A program made the position numbers and the translations under genes. Below are positions 33,015 to 45,224 of a stretch of 64,000 nucleotides of DNA, piece after piece. The notes below the pieces were generated by a model, which was given only the letters and a program-made list of their open reading frames with translations, searched no databases and had not been told where the DNA came from. Every line of letters begins with the position of its first letter. Positions within the stretch are counted from its first letter, which is position 1. Origin of the DNA: Gordionus sp. m RMFG-2023 (taxonomy: Eukaryota > Nematomorpha > Gordioida > Chordodea > Parachordodidae); the NCBI RefSeq assembly GCF_954871325.1, contig NC_088776.1:29746508-29810507 (forward strand), given 5' to 3'.

Positions 33015-35880
33015 GATATTGAAAAAATAAAGCTGAGATAATTGTATTTTACTATGTTCATGGCTAATCGTTGGCGTAGGTAGAATCCTTCGTTGGGATC
33101 CTCGGTCCTAGCAGAGATCCGTTTTCCTAGCTCTTTAAAAAAGTCTAGGGCATGAGAGCCGAACGACGAGAGGCGATTAATGGTAGGAATGTATAATTGG
33201 CGGGAAGAGATGGCGAATATTTAGCTAGTTTATTCGCCTCGGCATCTAGTATGGCATCTAGTATGGCATCTCTATTTATATTGGAAGGGTCAAGATAATC
33301 GATGTACGAGAAATCCCAAGTTAGGAATTCCCCCCTCTTCCAAGGGATCATAGTCGAACCATCGGGCCACTTACCATCGGAATTGTATAGGCCAGTAGGT
33401 TCGAGAGTTGATGGGATGCCGGCGGATTTTAAGGCCCTGGCAATGGTATTATTGCATTTTGAATGCCTAATGAATCTGCCTCTACAGCGCTTGCAGTGGA
33501 GAGAGTGACGGCCTTTGGAGTTGACCGACGTTTGACAGAGGATACAGTGATAAGGATCCCAATTCAGTCTAAAACCGAAGGCGTGACATAGCTCATCATT
33601 GCTTAAGAGCTTGTCAAGGTTTCGGGATGGGAAAGCCTCAAGAAATTCGTATACACTACCTTCGGAAATGGAAAAGAGTAGAGAATGGTCTTCTTGTTGG
33701 CTCCTCGATTTAAGGAATGCAACGGAATTGCTAACTAAAGGTTTATCCCAATCCTTCTTTAATGCCGAAGATGGAGGTCGACTAATGAGAGGGACTTCTA
33801 TAGATCAATTGCCTGTAGGAGTAAGGGGTCAGGATGTTTTGTTAGTGTTTGAATGATGGGCTCGCAGGACAGGCAAGAGGATATGAACGCACTAACAGAA
33901 AGTAGGGAAGGTGACCTTATACCAATTCCGCCGGATTTGGTGGGTAAAGTAGCCTGTAGCCATGATAATTCCCCAAATTTAAGATTGAGTATATCTTCTC
34001 TTAGGCATTTAATCTCCAGCTCTTGTGAAGCGAGGTTGACGTCATATTGAAAGATCCGTGACGCTCGAAGTGTATATAAATTCTTGGAATTAAAAGGTAG
34101 TTCTTTAATAAGAAGAAAGCTTGGTGAGCTGGGAGGCGAGATAGTCTATCGCGCATAAGGGATATCTCTCATAGAATATCGGCAAAGAACTTGATAAAGG
34201 ACTCGTCTTTACCTACTGGAGATCCGAGATGTGTTAAAGCGTTGAATGGTGTATGACTTAACATAGTATCGTGGTTAAGGTCAATGTTCCCAAGAGGAAA
34301 ATATTCGTTTTTGTCTTGATTAACTCGAAGTCCCAAACTTTTCTCGCTGGATTTTATTATTTGGATTTCCTTCATAACTTTAACGGTGGGCCGCCTAGTA
34401 TACCATTGTTGATATACCAGTTATGAAGATTTAGCTTGCATTGGTCATTAATGTCTCGTATTATATTAAAACCCAGACAGAACAAAAAGGAACCTAGAAG
34501 GTCACCTTTTTGTATCCCATCGCAAGAAGGAATCAATCTATCTCCGAATTGAAGATGCGAGGGACTAGCATAACAATCGAAGATAAACTGTGAGTATTCT
34601 GGGTAGAGGGTGAGGATAGGATTTAGAAACGCAGCCTTAGAGAATTAAAGGCGTTCGAGATGTCTATTTTGACTAGGATATCGTTTGGTCCGTTTGCAGA
34701 TACATCCGGGTCATGTGAAGGGATACCTCGCATCCACCTTTTACGTTGACTCCTAATTGATTCGGGCAAAGGTGATTGGATATTGTGAACAATAATCTGA
34801 TAACTACCAGTTTGACAGTTAATTGGCGCCAAGTGGTTCCAATAGCGATTGGGCGAATATCTTTATTGGGTTTATGGAGAGTGATGAGTTTAGCTCCGTA
34901 TAGCAGTGGAACAATGGCGGGTGGTATGCCTCTAGTAAGCATACGGTTGATTAATTGGGTAATCTTTTCTAGAACGTCACATTGTTGTGTTATGTAAGGT
35001 GCGGTTAGGTCTTGTAAGAATATTGGGCGAAACCCATCGAACCTAGGTGAGGAATCGCGTTTGAAGGAGAGAATAGGTTTTCTAACGTCGCTTGCGGTAT
35101 AAGTGGCTGCAATTAGAGAAGGAGAGAATAGCCTTTCTAACGTCGCTTGCGGTATAAGTGGCCGCAATTAGAGGAGTTTCAGGGTAAGTCGGTATTTCAT
35201 TTTTAAAATCGTGTGAGTGGTGTTTTAGGAGAAGGGCCTGATAAGTTACTAAATCGTAGGGAGTCAGCTTATTGTCGGAGGTTGCCAGACGTATGGCTGA
35301 TTTAACATTCAGGTTATCCAATTTTTTAGATATTAGCCTTGTCTTGGTGAGCAGGTCATTTTTGTGATTTATATTTTTATCTGTGTCATCACTCGTAAAA
35401 GATGTGGTAATGTGATTGATGGGTAAGGGGTAGATATTAGTATCCTTAATTTGTTTGGTCAGGGATTTTCTGCTGGCAGGATCTGGAACTTGTAAGGTAG
35501 TAAAGGCAAATGACAGGGTGTCTAACCAGTGTTTTACAGAAGAATAATTATTTAACAAGGAAGTCAAGTTTTTCGACAGGTGTCTCGCAACTTGAAGCCT
35601 TGCTCCTTTAGGTATTCGTGAAATTACAAATAATTTTGGTGTCGTTAAAAATATTTCTACATTTGAGTCGGCTGGGTCAAACGTCTAATCATTTGTGACA
35701 GTAAAGATAAGGATTATTTGGCTAGTGAACACATCAGCCAATGATGAGGGAATGGTGACTAAGAGTTGTTTAGTTGTGAGGGCAAGAGCAGAGAAGGAAT
35801 TAAGGGTTCTAGGAATTGATGGAGATAAGATGGGTAGCCCAGATTGAGGACACTTTATTTTATGGTTACTATCCTTTCTT
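33015..35880 (-). mobile_element. RLE-type LINE, near full-length but inactive
   Basis: A single long protein can be followed down the minus strand: SRIPKGARLQVARHL (about 35620), a 162-codon open piece (35082-35567), then an RT piece (34673-35167) with QLGVNVKGGCEVSLHMTR, RT motif A LVKIDISNAFNSLRL (about 34640-34690), motif B GIQKGDLLGSFLF (about 34500), and the catalytic box as W-Y-I-N-N (about 34415) instead of Y-x-D-D. Then LPTKSGGIGIRSPSLLSVSA (about 33900), the C-x2-C-x8-G-R-H-x3-H-C cluster (33493-33549), and the endonuclease pattern WPDGSTMIPWKRGEFLTWDF (33307-33369) with both acidic residues kept. It ends FKELGKRISARTEDPNEGFY, LRQRLAMNIVKYNYL (about 33020-33130). There are about half a dozen stops or shifts plus a small internal duplication. 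The cluster-plus-PD..D arrangement matches R2/R4-like LINEs. Confidence 0.85.
35050..35180 (-). repeat. approx. 60-bp tandem duplication inside the LINE
   Basis: The block CTAACGTCGCTTGCGGTATA, then AGTGGC(T/C)GCAATTAGA, occurs twice in succession (about 35076-35115 and 35133-35172). The encoded peptide LIAATYTASDVRKAILSF appears in two overlapping frames as a result. It is one of the lesions in this LINE copy. Confidence 0.75.
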
Positions 35881-35997
35881 CATTGATTAATACTAGAAAT
35901 ATATAATAGTATAGCCCTATCTATCTCTTTTTCTTGAATTACATGGACCATTTTAAATATTAAAAAAGTTTATTAAATACTAAATAAAAGTTTATTA

Positions 35998-36480
35998 AAA
36001 TGAATATAATACAATATAATCCTCAAAAAAATAAAAATTTAAAAAAAAACATTTAATGGATATAGCACAATATATTCTTAAAATGAATAAAAATTACTAA
36101 AAAAAAATATTTTTAAAGGATATAGCACAATAAAATCCTTGAAAAAATAAAACGTTGGAGATAGAATAGTTTGCAATTCATCCTTTTTTGGATATAGAAT
36201 AATATTATCCTAAACATAAGCAAATTTAATTAATGACAAAATGATCATATAGTTATGTTTAATCAATCCTATTAGATGGATGAATATCGAATAAAATCCT
36301 TAATAAAAAAACTAATAAAGTACATAGTAAAATTTAATTTTGGGGATCCCTACAAATCTAGATTCATTTTTAGCATTATTGTTGTGATCGATAGTTCTGT
36401 TTTTAAAATATACATTTAGCGAAAAAAACATTTTTTTCAAAAATGGACATAGAATAGTATAATCCTCAGGTGACGAAATT
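35998..36480. repeat. degenerate satellite of GGATATAGCACAATA units
   Basis: GGATATAG(C/A)ACAAT or GAATA with AATCCT and A-rich spacers recur about every 60 bp (near 36010, 36057, 36118, 36190, 36285 and 36443). Unit length and sequence drift. It lies between the LINE 5' end and the first recognisable coding bases of the old hAT relic. Confidence 0.55.
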
Positions 36481-36628
36481 ATGATATTATATTCTAGACA
36501 TTCTTGGCAATGTTGATTCTTATAAAAAAGATTTCAAGGAGGTCTTTTCAGAGGAGAATAGAGGAAATTTTTGAGAATTCAGTAGATACTTTAAAATGAA
36601 TTTTAAAGGCTCGAGCATATATCTGCAC

Positions 36629-37432
36629 TAAAGGTTTGCATAGGGCTGGGTTTCGGCTTGCCCGCCCACGCCGCCCATCTAAGTGGGCGGACGGGTGGGT
36701 GGGAAAATTTTTTAATAACAGGTGGGCGGGCTGGTTGAAAAAAATTTTAAACTATGGGCGGGTTAAGAAATTAACAATGGGCGAGGCAGTTAAAAATTTA
36801 TTTTAATCATTTAAGAAAATATTAATAAAAAATTCTTCTTATGAACTTTTTTGGATATTAAAAATTAAAATGTCTTTTTTTGGTATCATAAAAAGTTTTT
36901 TCTTAAAATAAATAAACCTTTTTTTTTATTTAAAACACTTTGGAGTAAACGACAAGAGAGATATGCCAAAGCTATCAAGATTAGCAAGAAAAATTTTGCA
37001 ATTACTGCAACTAGTGCTTCTTTTTGCGTTATAATTACATATAATTTCATTTTATAAGAATTTATTTTTCATAAATATTTTATTTGATCAAATAAATCAT
37101 CCAGACTTTAAATTGAATATTTTTTATGCTTAATATAGTAATTTCCTAAATCATAAAACTTTTTGTAGAGGTGTAATGCTGAATTTTTTTATTAGATGCT
37201 TAAAAAATTGAAAGAATGGCCATAATTAAATTTTATAATAGCGGGCTTGGGTAGAAATTTTTTTATAAATAATGGGTGGGCGGGTAAAAAAATAGACTAA
37301 TAGAAATTTTAGACTAATAGGTGGGCTGGCAGGTATATTTTTTTGAAATCTATGGGCGGGCGGGTTAAAAAAAATTTAAAATATTGGGTTGGCGGGCTTA
37401 TGGTCCAAAACCCCGCCCAATGCAGACCTCTA
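36629..37432. mobile_element. full-length AGGTCTGCA-family hAT MITE, 804 bp
   Basis: The ends are TAAAGGTTTGCATAGGGC and, inverted, TAGAGGTCTGCATTGGGC. The flanks ATCTGCAC (36621-36628) and ATCTACAT (37433-37440) agree at six of eight. Arms of about 150-200 bp hold repeats of GGTGGGCGGG/CCCGCCCAC with poly(A/T) spacers; the centre (36940-37230) is shared with 5280-5650. The insertion lies between YICT and TADI of the old hAT relic, and the coding sense continues across the joint. ORF 37343-37654 is a chance fusion of MITE end and hAT coding. Confidence 0.8.
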
Positions 37433-37700
37433 ATCTACATCACGACAGCAGATATATTATCTACCAAAATCTGTCATTTTTTGGGAATAAAAGCTCATTG
37501 GGTAATATATTATTTTTTATTATTTTTAAAGATTGCACGAGAAACTCTTGAAATGCAATTAATAGCCTTAGCTATAGAGGAATTCCTGGAACATTTTGAT
37601 AAAATTTCTGAGTTTTGGAAGAAGTCTATGAGTTTAGGATTACTGATAAACTAATTGCTACTGTTAAGGATAATGCCTCCAATTTTATCAAGTCATTTAC

Positions 37701-37990
37701 CAGAGACCTGCAGAGGTACCATTTGCACGGCCCAGCCCGGAGTTTTTTTTAAAAAAATTTTGGCCCGCCCGGCGGAGATTTTATTTTCAAAATTTTCTTC
37801 AGCCCGGCCCGATTTTTTCAAAATATATTATATATTTATTTTTGATTTATATAGCTAATAATGGCGATTTCAAATATTTGGTTTTATATATACGGCTCCG
37901 CCCGGCCAGGATATTTTTTTTAAAAAAATTTCCATTTTCGGGCCTTATATTTAAAAAAATTAAAGGATTAGGGCCGGGCCTGAATATGAT
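37701..37990. mobile_element. CAGAGACCTGCAGAGG-type MITE inserted in hAT relic
   Basis: The left end CAGAGACCTGCAGAGGTACC is shared with the element at 47524 (CAGAGCCCTGCAGAGGTACC). The inner sequence alternates GGCCCAGCCCGG, GGCCCGCCCGGCGG, CAGCCCGGCCCG and GGGCCGGGCCTG with A/T runs. Coding similarity to hAT stops at 37700 and resumes near 38012. The right end is eroded, so the end coordinate is approximate. Confidence 0.6.
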
Positions 37991-38821
37991 GTAACATTAA
38001 ATCCTGCCCAGGATTTTGAGGATGTCCTATTAGAATTTAATGAAATCAATTATGTCTAGTATAGAATATTTAAATTTTTTTTTAATATTTATTTTTAAAT
38101 ATAGTCAGTGGCGTAGTCAGGATTTATCCTGGGGGAGGGGGGGTTTAAAATTTTTTTGCCCAAACTCTACTTTTAAATATTGGCAATATTATGTGCTTTA
38201 TTAGTGTCTAATCACTATAGCAACAAGCATGAATAAAAAAAATATTAGTAACAATTTTGGCTAAATTTATGATTAATAAGCGACTGAACACTGAAAACAT
38301 TATTCTAAAAATTTAATCTATGTTTAGTCAATTAATTAATCCATATAGTTTAGAAAGAAAAAAATTTGCTTCCCGAACCTTACATTTTTTAAGATCACTC
38401 AATATACCTGATTGAGTGTTAAAAATAATTCTTTTTTAAATTTTAGATATAGATTTTATTTATTATTAAAATACTTTAGTATAAATAAAATCTCTTTATT
38501 TAACTATGCATTTATTTTAATGATAAAATACAATAAAATAAATTTCAAAATGTAGAAATTTTTATGTAGATTAAAATTTATTGTAAATAACTGTATTTAA
38601 AAAATATATAATTCAATAAAATTAAGTAATTCTTGTACGGTATTTTAAAAAATATAATTTAACAATTATAATTAATACAAAATAATCTATAAATATTTCT
38701 TATTGCAAAAGCAATACTTTTATTAAAAATACATAAATATTATGACTAAGAATTCATTATAATTAAGTTTTGCATATAAAAATTTTATGACTAAGAAAAT
38801 ATGATAATCATAGATTTGAAT

Positions 38822-41220
38822 TTATAAAGAGAGGTCTACTTTTCTCTGAGATTTGGCTAATTCATCTAGAATCAAATTTTTATCTAGAATAATCTCCTTA
38901 TAAATATTTAAAAGGGCTAACCCATTTAAACGGTTTTCACCGGTGCTATTTCTTAAATAGGTTTTTAACCTTTTCAAAGTTGAAAAAGACCTTTCATTGG
39001 TGCAGGTACTAATCGGTAAAGTAGCTAAAATAAAAAGTAATGTTTTGATATTTGGCAGGGGGAATCTAAAGTGCAATTACATATGGAAAGAGCCTGCAAA
39101 GCATTTTTAGGTCTCAAAGAGTACTCTATTCTGTCGAGATTTTTATACCAAAATTCGACATCACAAAGTAACTTATCATACTATCCTGATAAATCATCAG
39201 AATAAAACTCTGAGATTTTCTTAATATCCTCTCGCGTTTCATGTGTAATCAACAATTCAAACTCAACCGGCAGAAGAAAATAAAAACTTTTTAAAATAAA
39301 ATTGTGACTAATAAATCTTTCTTTTAATTGAAATAAAAATGTGTCAATAAGGGGAATAAAAATATTTATTTTATAAAAATCCTCAATCGAAGAGGCATCA
39401 ATATTTAAGCGATTTGACTGTCTAGAAACTACTCTAGGTTTAAAAATTTCAATCCCAAATTAATTAGCGATCTCCTTTACTTTCTTGTAAACATCATGAA
39501 ATTTTCATCCACATTTTCTCTGATATTTGTTAATAATTCAGCAATATCCTTTGCCCTATTCATAACCTCTCTTAAATCCAAATTAATTTTTTGAAGTATT
39601 TTGCTAAAATCATAAGTATAATTAAATAAAAAATATACACATTGAATTGATATTAAAAATTGTGGCTAATCGCCTGTGAAAAATTTTCAGCATCTGAGGA
39701 ATCCTTTTCTTTGCTGGATACGTAGGATTCGAGTGCTACAAAAATAACTTCATATAATTCTATGAAGAGTCTCACTGATTGTTGTCTTTCGATAAACCTA
39801 GTTGGGCAAAATCGTTTTATATTTTTTTTGGTTTATTTGAATCAATATCATCAAATGTTCGGATAAATAACTGTCTCTTTTTGGGTGGTGTGAAAAAGTC
39901 ACAAACCGACGATATTGTTTCTAAATTTTGAAAAATATATTAAATTATAAAAAGATATTAAATTATAAAAAGATATCTATAATACATAATAAAATCTAAT
40001 AAATTCCAATTAAATTTAAAAAAATTTACGTAAACTGTTCCGGATGTCTTGAATTCACAATTTAGGCAATGTGAGCTGCAGTGAACATATAAAGCGGTGC
40101 TATAAAGCTCTCTAATTTTTGACTGCACTCCCTTAACATGACCACTCATTGAGGGAGCTCCATCATATCCCTGGCCTCTCATTAGATTTAAATTTAAATC
40201 TAGATCTTGAAGGGATGCTAAAATTTCTTTGGCTATCGTCTCTGATTTAGTGTCATGTAAATCAAATAATTGAACAAAGAGTTCCTTCATTTTATAATGA
40301 CCTGATTCCATATCAATAAACCTTATTGCTATGGATAATTGCTCTATGTTACCAACATCCGATGTCTCATCCGCCCGAACACTAAAAAATGGTGATGCTT
40401 TCACTTTTGTAGAAATTTCTTTCAATATAAACTTATTGCATATGGATATAATTTCATTTTGAATGCATGGACTAAGGTAAGTGGCATTTTTAGCCGAGCT
40501 TTCAAAAAGCTTTATATAATTATCATTATTGTTGCATAAAAGTTTCAGCAATTCCTTAAAATTCCCTTCATTAAAGAAGATGAAAGTGTTAAGGGGCCAG
40601 CTGATACTCTATGAGATCTTAATGCTAAGCCCTGCCTCCCTAGCCAATGATTGCATCAATTATTATAATTATTCTGGCTCTGTTGGTTGTAACAATATCA
40701 ATTTTTTTTTATTCAATACATTAGATATTGATATCTTTTGATTCATAGAGATGGCTTTTAAAGCATCAGATATCTCACAAGAATTGAGATGATATTTATT
40801 TTGTTTATGATAATTAAAATTTTCAAGAGCATCTTTCCATCTTGTATATACTTGACTTACCAATGTTTTGAGTTTTTGTAAACCGGGTCCAGCACATCTT
40901 GGTGAAAAAATGACGCACACTTTACAAAAGCTCCCTTTTCATTAGCTGAATAAGCAAGCCACTTATATTTGTTAAGCCACGATGTTTAAAATGTTAAATT
41001 TCTTTTATCCAAAGACAATGGAAATTTATAGCATTTGTCAGGTGTCCAAATATTTTTTACAGCCAACAATTTTTCATTATCATTTTTAAACTGAAATTTT
41101 AAGTATAATGAAATATCTGAGGACATTGATTTTCTATATTTTTTTTTAAATTTTAAAATATATATTTCAATGTGAATTGTAGAGTTCAGACCTGAGCAGC
41201 ACAACATAAAAAGAATATAG
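38822..41220 (-). pseudogene. hAT transposase (TTF zinc finger, DUF4371, hAT dimerisation domain)
   Basis: Minus-strand order: NIWTPDKCYKFPLSLDKRNL (about 41000-41070) and CVIFSPRCAGPGLQKLKTLV...WKDALENFNYHKQNKYHLNS (40760-40920), the TTF-type zinc finger region; DUF4371 domain in a 197-codon piece (39958-40551) with FFSVRADETSDVGNIEQLSI, GQGYDGAPSMSGHVKG and HCSSHCLN; and the dimerisation domain (38822-39076): LLFILATLPISTCTNERSFS, LKRLKTYLRNSTGENRLNGL. The acidic residues of R-A-D-E-T-S-D and G-Y-D-G-A are present. It would cut and paste the element in the nucleus. Frame changes between the pieces and a non-matching tail after HCLN indicate introns or lesions; the 39080-39950 part is decayed. 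The N-terminal region is separated from the element's right end by the gypsy insertion. Confidence 0.85.
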
Positions 41221-41225
41221 TTTAT

Positions 41226-41496
41226 TATTAATTTATGGAAGGCATTGCAAACAAGGTACGAGTAAAACAAACTTTTATTGAAAATTTTATATATCTGTTT
41301 TTTTATAAAATATATTACACTTTATATACATTTTCAGTAATCAGTTTTTGTAACTATTCACAAAATAAAATGATATAAAAATAAGGTTTTTAGTATGTTA
41401 AAGACAATTTTTAAAAGGTATTTTGAATATCATATAATATAAAAACCTTCAAAAAATATAAATATAATATGACATGTAAATTAGTCATATTCAACA
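41226..41496 (-). repeat. 3' LTR of the gypsy element
   Basis: 271 bp, almost identical to 44957-45219. The outer border is set by the TTTAT target duplication at 41221-41225. Confidence 0.88.
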
Positions 41497-41715
41497 TCTC
41501 CCCCTTTTTCTAAGTGACTCTTCCTCCATTTGTCATCTCCTTCATAGCTCCATTATTCATTTGTCGATCTGTCTCGAATTAGTTTATGCTTTGTATCATC
41601 GCTCGTCCAACATCGTTTGTTGATCCGTTGTTTGCATTTGACCTTTCCATTTAGCTTTTAAAATTTTATATACATATTTTATATACATATTTTATTAAAA
41701 ATCTTTTATTTATTT

Positions 41716-44058
41716 TTAATCATTTTTTAGATCGTAAGTCATATTTCCTGTTTTGAACTTGAATTTTTGTTTGACACCTCTTCCCCCTCTAAAAATCCGT
41801 GTAGTATTATCGTTTGTTATTGTGTTTGTTGTTCTTTTCTTTATTTGATCAAGATGTCTCCTAATAATGTTGTATCCATTATCTATTTTATATGTCAAGT
41901 TTCCTTCCTTTTGTACTACTACTCCTTTATCCCAAATATTTTCTTTAAACGTCTTGTACCAAATCTTGTCTCCTATTTCTATTTCTATTTCTCTATTCTT
42001 TGATATTTTTCTTCTTAATATATTCTCGTTATCTTCCAAAGGTTTGATTAAGTCCCATTTAGTCCTGTCGTTCTTGAAAACATTACTTTAATGGGTATCA
42101 TATTCGTTGTATCATTCAGTGTATTTCTATAATTAAACAAAAATTTCTCTAAAGCTACGTCCAAGTCTATGTTCGTGTAGTTTTCCATATTTCTTTTAAG
42201 ACTCATTTTCATAGTTTTTATCATCCGTTCACATTGACCATTCTATTGTTGATGATGAGGTGCTGTAAGTATGTGTTTTATGCCATGATCTTCACAAAAC
42301 TTTTTAAATAATTGACTAGTAAAATTCGTACCATTATCCGTCAAGATTTTGTGTGGTATTCCGAATAAGCTTATAATGTTCATCAATTCATTTAAAGTTG
42401 ATTCCGTCGTAATGTTTTTCATTCGTTTTAGGATTGGAAATTTGCTATACGCATCCACAAATACCATAAAATTGTTGTTTTCAAATTGTGCAAAATCTAT
42501 ATGTACACGTTCAAAAATCTTTGTTGCTGGTTCCCATGGGTTTTATATATTGTGAGGGTTATCCGAATATCTGTTACATGAGTCACAATTTTTTACCTCT
42601 AGATCTATCTCCGTGTTTATACCAGACCACCACAAATAATCTCTCGCTAACATTTTCGTTTTACCTGCACCTAGATGTCCTTTATGTAATTCGCTTAAAA
42701 TCTCTTTTCTCATGTTCAGCGGTATTATTATTCTGTTTTCTTTAAATAGACAATGTTTTATCAAACTCAATTTCATTTCCATGTTTCTGTATGTTTTGTT
42801 TTTTATTGGTTCATTATTTCTAATATTAGCAATTATTTCCATTAGTTCTTTATCATTCTTTGTTTCTTTAACTAATTGATTGAAGTTTATTGGTATGTTC
42901 TATAATTTATCATCAACTTTTTCAACTACAATATTCTTTATCACTTTTTCTTTATTTTCCTGTGGTAATCTCGACAAACAATATGGCACTAAATTTCTTT
43001 TCCCCGGTCTATGTATTATCGTATAGTCATATGCTCCAATTGCCAAGTTCCATTTTAGTAAACGCATCGATATTGTAGTGTTTTCTCTGAGTGTCTTTGA
43101 AAAAATGTATATTAGAGGCTTGTGGTCGGTTATTATTATAAATTTGGTCCCAATTAAATATTCCTGAAATTTTTTTATCGCATATATTATAGACAATGCT
43201 TCTCTCTCGATATTTGTATAATTTGTTTCAGCTTTTAACAAAGTTCTTGATGCGAATGCAATAGGTTTTTCTTTACCATCTCCTTCGATGTGAAATAAAA
43301 CTGCTCCTAGTCCTTTTTTCGACGCGTCAGTCGCAATTCCAATTGGTAGATCAGGGTTGTAAAAATTTAAAGTTGGCGGACTACTAATCAACGCTTTCAA
43401 ATCATCAAAACTCTTTTGGTGCACATCTTCCCATATCCATTTTTCCTTGTTAACCATTTTATATAGAGGATCAGCTAAGTCTGCAAAGTTGCACAAAAAT
43501 TTTCTGTTATTCTATCGAAGACTTTTTTATGTTATTAATATGTATTTCATCATTATCACCCGTTATCAGTAAGTCATCTATGTAGAATATCACGTCCTTC
43601 ATATCCCCAAATATTCGATCCATGGTACTTTGAAATATAGCAGATGAAGTTTTTAAACCAAAAGATAATCTCTTGAATCTATAATAACCTTTGTGCGTTG
43701 ATATTGTAAGCAAATCTCTGGATTCTTTATGTATTGGTATTTGAAGAAACGCGCTTTTGAAGTCAATTTTCGTAAATTTTTTTCCTTTTGATAATTTCGA
43801 AATTAAATCATTAATACGTGGTATCGGATATTTAAAGTCCTCTAATACAGGGTTTATCGTATTTTTGAAATCAGCACATAGTCTCAATGACCCATCACTT
43901 TTATAAACTGGAGTGAGTGGACTTGCCCATCGTACTTCATCTACCGGTTCTATTATCTTGTCATCAATCCATTTTTGTAATTCTTTTGTTATTAAATCAA
44001 GTCTTTTATATGGTACGCGTCTTGGTAGTATAATCTTTGGTTTAGCATCTAGTGTCAA
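41716..44058 (-). pseudogene. pol of the gypsy element (RT, RNase H, integrase)
   Basis: Reverse transcriptase lies at 43507-44058 (RWASPLTPVYKSDGSLRLCA, FTKIDFKSAFLQIPI, and the F-Y-I-D-D box). RNase H lies at 42900-43496 (ATDASKKGLGAVLFH, NIEREALSIIYAIKKFQEYL, ITDHKPL). The integrase H-H-C-C finger is at 42543-42842 (ELHKGHLGAGKTKMLARDYL, C-D-S-C), the integrase core at 42243-42467 (FVDAYSKFP, LTDNGTNFTS), and a basic C-terminal segment at 41716-42039. The domain order RT-RNase H-integrase defines Ty3/gypsy. The coding region is in several frames, so this copy is broken. Sequence motifs look well conserved, in keeping with the near-identical LTRs. Confidence 0.88.
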
Positions 44059-44120
44059 ATGTAATCTAACATCACTACGATATATAGGTTTTTTGTTGAT
44101 TTTTTCACTACATTCTTTTA

Positions 44121-44636
44121 TTAATTTTTATTATTTACGACAGCCTCTTGTTCCTCAGATTCCATTACTAATTTTAGTATCTCTGGTATTGTTATCCCTT
44201 CTGCCCTTACAATTTTTTGTCGTAATTCTTTGTTAATGGACCACACTCTTATTTTTTCTATTGCTCTATCAAAATTAGCATATTTACATTTATTGTTTAA
44301 TCTATATATTTTGCTTACCCATTGTCCGAACGTTTCACCTTTTACTTGTTCGGCTGCATTAAATTCTTTTATATATGAATCCACCGATTTCTCTGGATGT
44401 AAAAGCTTGAACCTTTCGATTACGATTGACGGGTTAGAAAATTCTGTTAGCGTGCAAATGGCTTCTAATTTTAGATACTCTTCTTCCGGAAGTCTTTGCG
44501 TATGCGTAAAAGCATACGCTTTTTCTGCGTCCGTGTATTGTGGATCTTTTAAAATGGCGTCGAATTTCCTTAAAAAATAATCAATGTTATTTGAGTATAT
44601 AGGGCATTCAAGTAGGCAATTTTTTAACGGTTTCAT
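44121..44636 (-). pseudogene. gag-like ORF of the gypsy element
   Basis: A 171-codon frame with FLRKFDAILKDPQYTDAEKA, FKLLHPEKSVDSYIKEFNAA and GETFGQWVSKIYRLNNKCKY. The F-x-x-L-x-P...Y-x-x-E-x...Q...W-x-x-x-I/L pattern and position upstream of pol fit a retrotransposon capsid protein. No zinc knuckle was seen in this frame. It would form the particle that packages element RNA. Assignment is by position and general sequence style rather than a sharp motif. Confidence 0.65.
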
Positions 44637-44683
44637 TTAATTTTATTTTTATAATATTTTATTATTATAATTTATAATGTAAT

Positions 44684-44956
44684 TTATAATATATATGATA
44701 CTACAACTGTTAAATATCTCTGATACATTTTCGCTTTTAATATAAATCGTTTTCCGTCATCATCTACATATTCCTTGCCATTGATAGACCTATAAACGTG
44801 TAGCATGTCTTCTATATTATCATAATATACACGTGCGATCGTCCTTGATTTGTGTCGTACGTAAGTGTAATCATCGTTGGTTGCATCATAAAATCGTCTA
44901 ATAGTATACTTAGATGGTAATTTTATAACTAAAAGGTAGTTCTTTTCTGCCACCAT
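44684..44956 (-). pseudogene. small first ORF of the gypsy element
   Basis: A 90-codon frame begins right after the 5' LTR, with the start codon overlapping the primer-binding-like sequence. It contains LLVIKLPSKYTIRRFYDATN and is rich in Tyr, Asp and Arg. No known domain was recognised. It may be an N-terminal part of gag or an accessory protein; the position favours the former. Confidence 0.5.
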
Positions 44957-45219
44957 ATTAATTTATGGAAGGCATTGCAAACAAGGTACGAGTAAAACAA
45001 ACTTTTATTTTATATATCTGTTTTTTTACAAAATATATTACACTTTATATACATTTTCAGTAATCAGTTTTTGTAACTATTCACAAAATAAAATGATATA
45101 AAAATAAGGTTTTTAGTATGTTAAAGACAATTTTTAAAAGGTATTTTGAATATCATATAATATAAAAACCTTCAAAAAATATAAATATAATATGACATGT
45201 AAATTAGTCATATTCAACA
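44957..45219 (-). repeat. 5' LTR of the gypsy element
   Basis: 263 bp. The outer border is followed by TTTAT (45220-45224). The inner border abuts a TGGTGGCAG sequence fitting a primer-binding site. I could not place a promoter within it with confidence. Confidence 0.88.
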
Positions 45220-45224
45220 TTTAT

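Larger units (their letters stand above)
41226..45219 (-). mobile_element. young Ty3/gypsy LTR element, about 4.0 kb
   Basis: Two LTRs (41226-41496 and 44957-45219) flank an internal region read on the minus strand. A 5-bp target duplication TTTAT lies outside (41221-41225, 45220-45224). The LTR starts TGTTGAATATGAC on the coding strand, and a TGG-initial primer-binding-type sequence follows the 5' LTR directly. Parts recognised, 5' to 3': a small ORF (44684-44956), a gag-like ORF (44121-44636), reverse transcriptase, RNase H, integrase zinc finger and core, and a C-terminal segment (41716-42039). The LTRs differ by about one substitution and one short length difference, so the insertion is recent. 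The element is broken, with about four breaks in pol. It is nested in the hAT element 38106-46146. Confidence 0.9.

Noticed and set aside
37343-37654. 103-codon frame starting GGRVKKNLKYWVGG
   Set aside because: Its first third is MITE DNA (36629-37432) and the rest is hAT relic; the fusion is accidental.
41767-44580. Several plus-strand frames with hydrophobic, Ser-rich products
   Set aside because: They are antisense shadows of gag and pol in the gypsy element.
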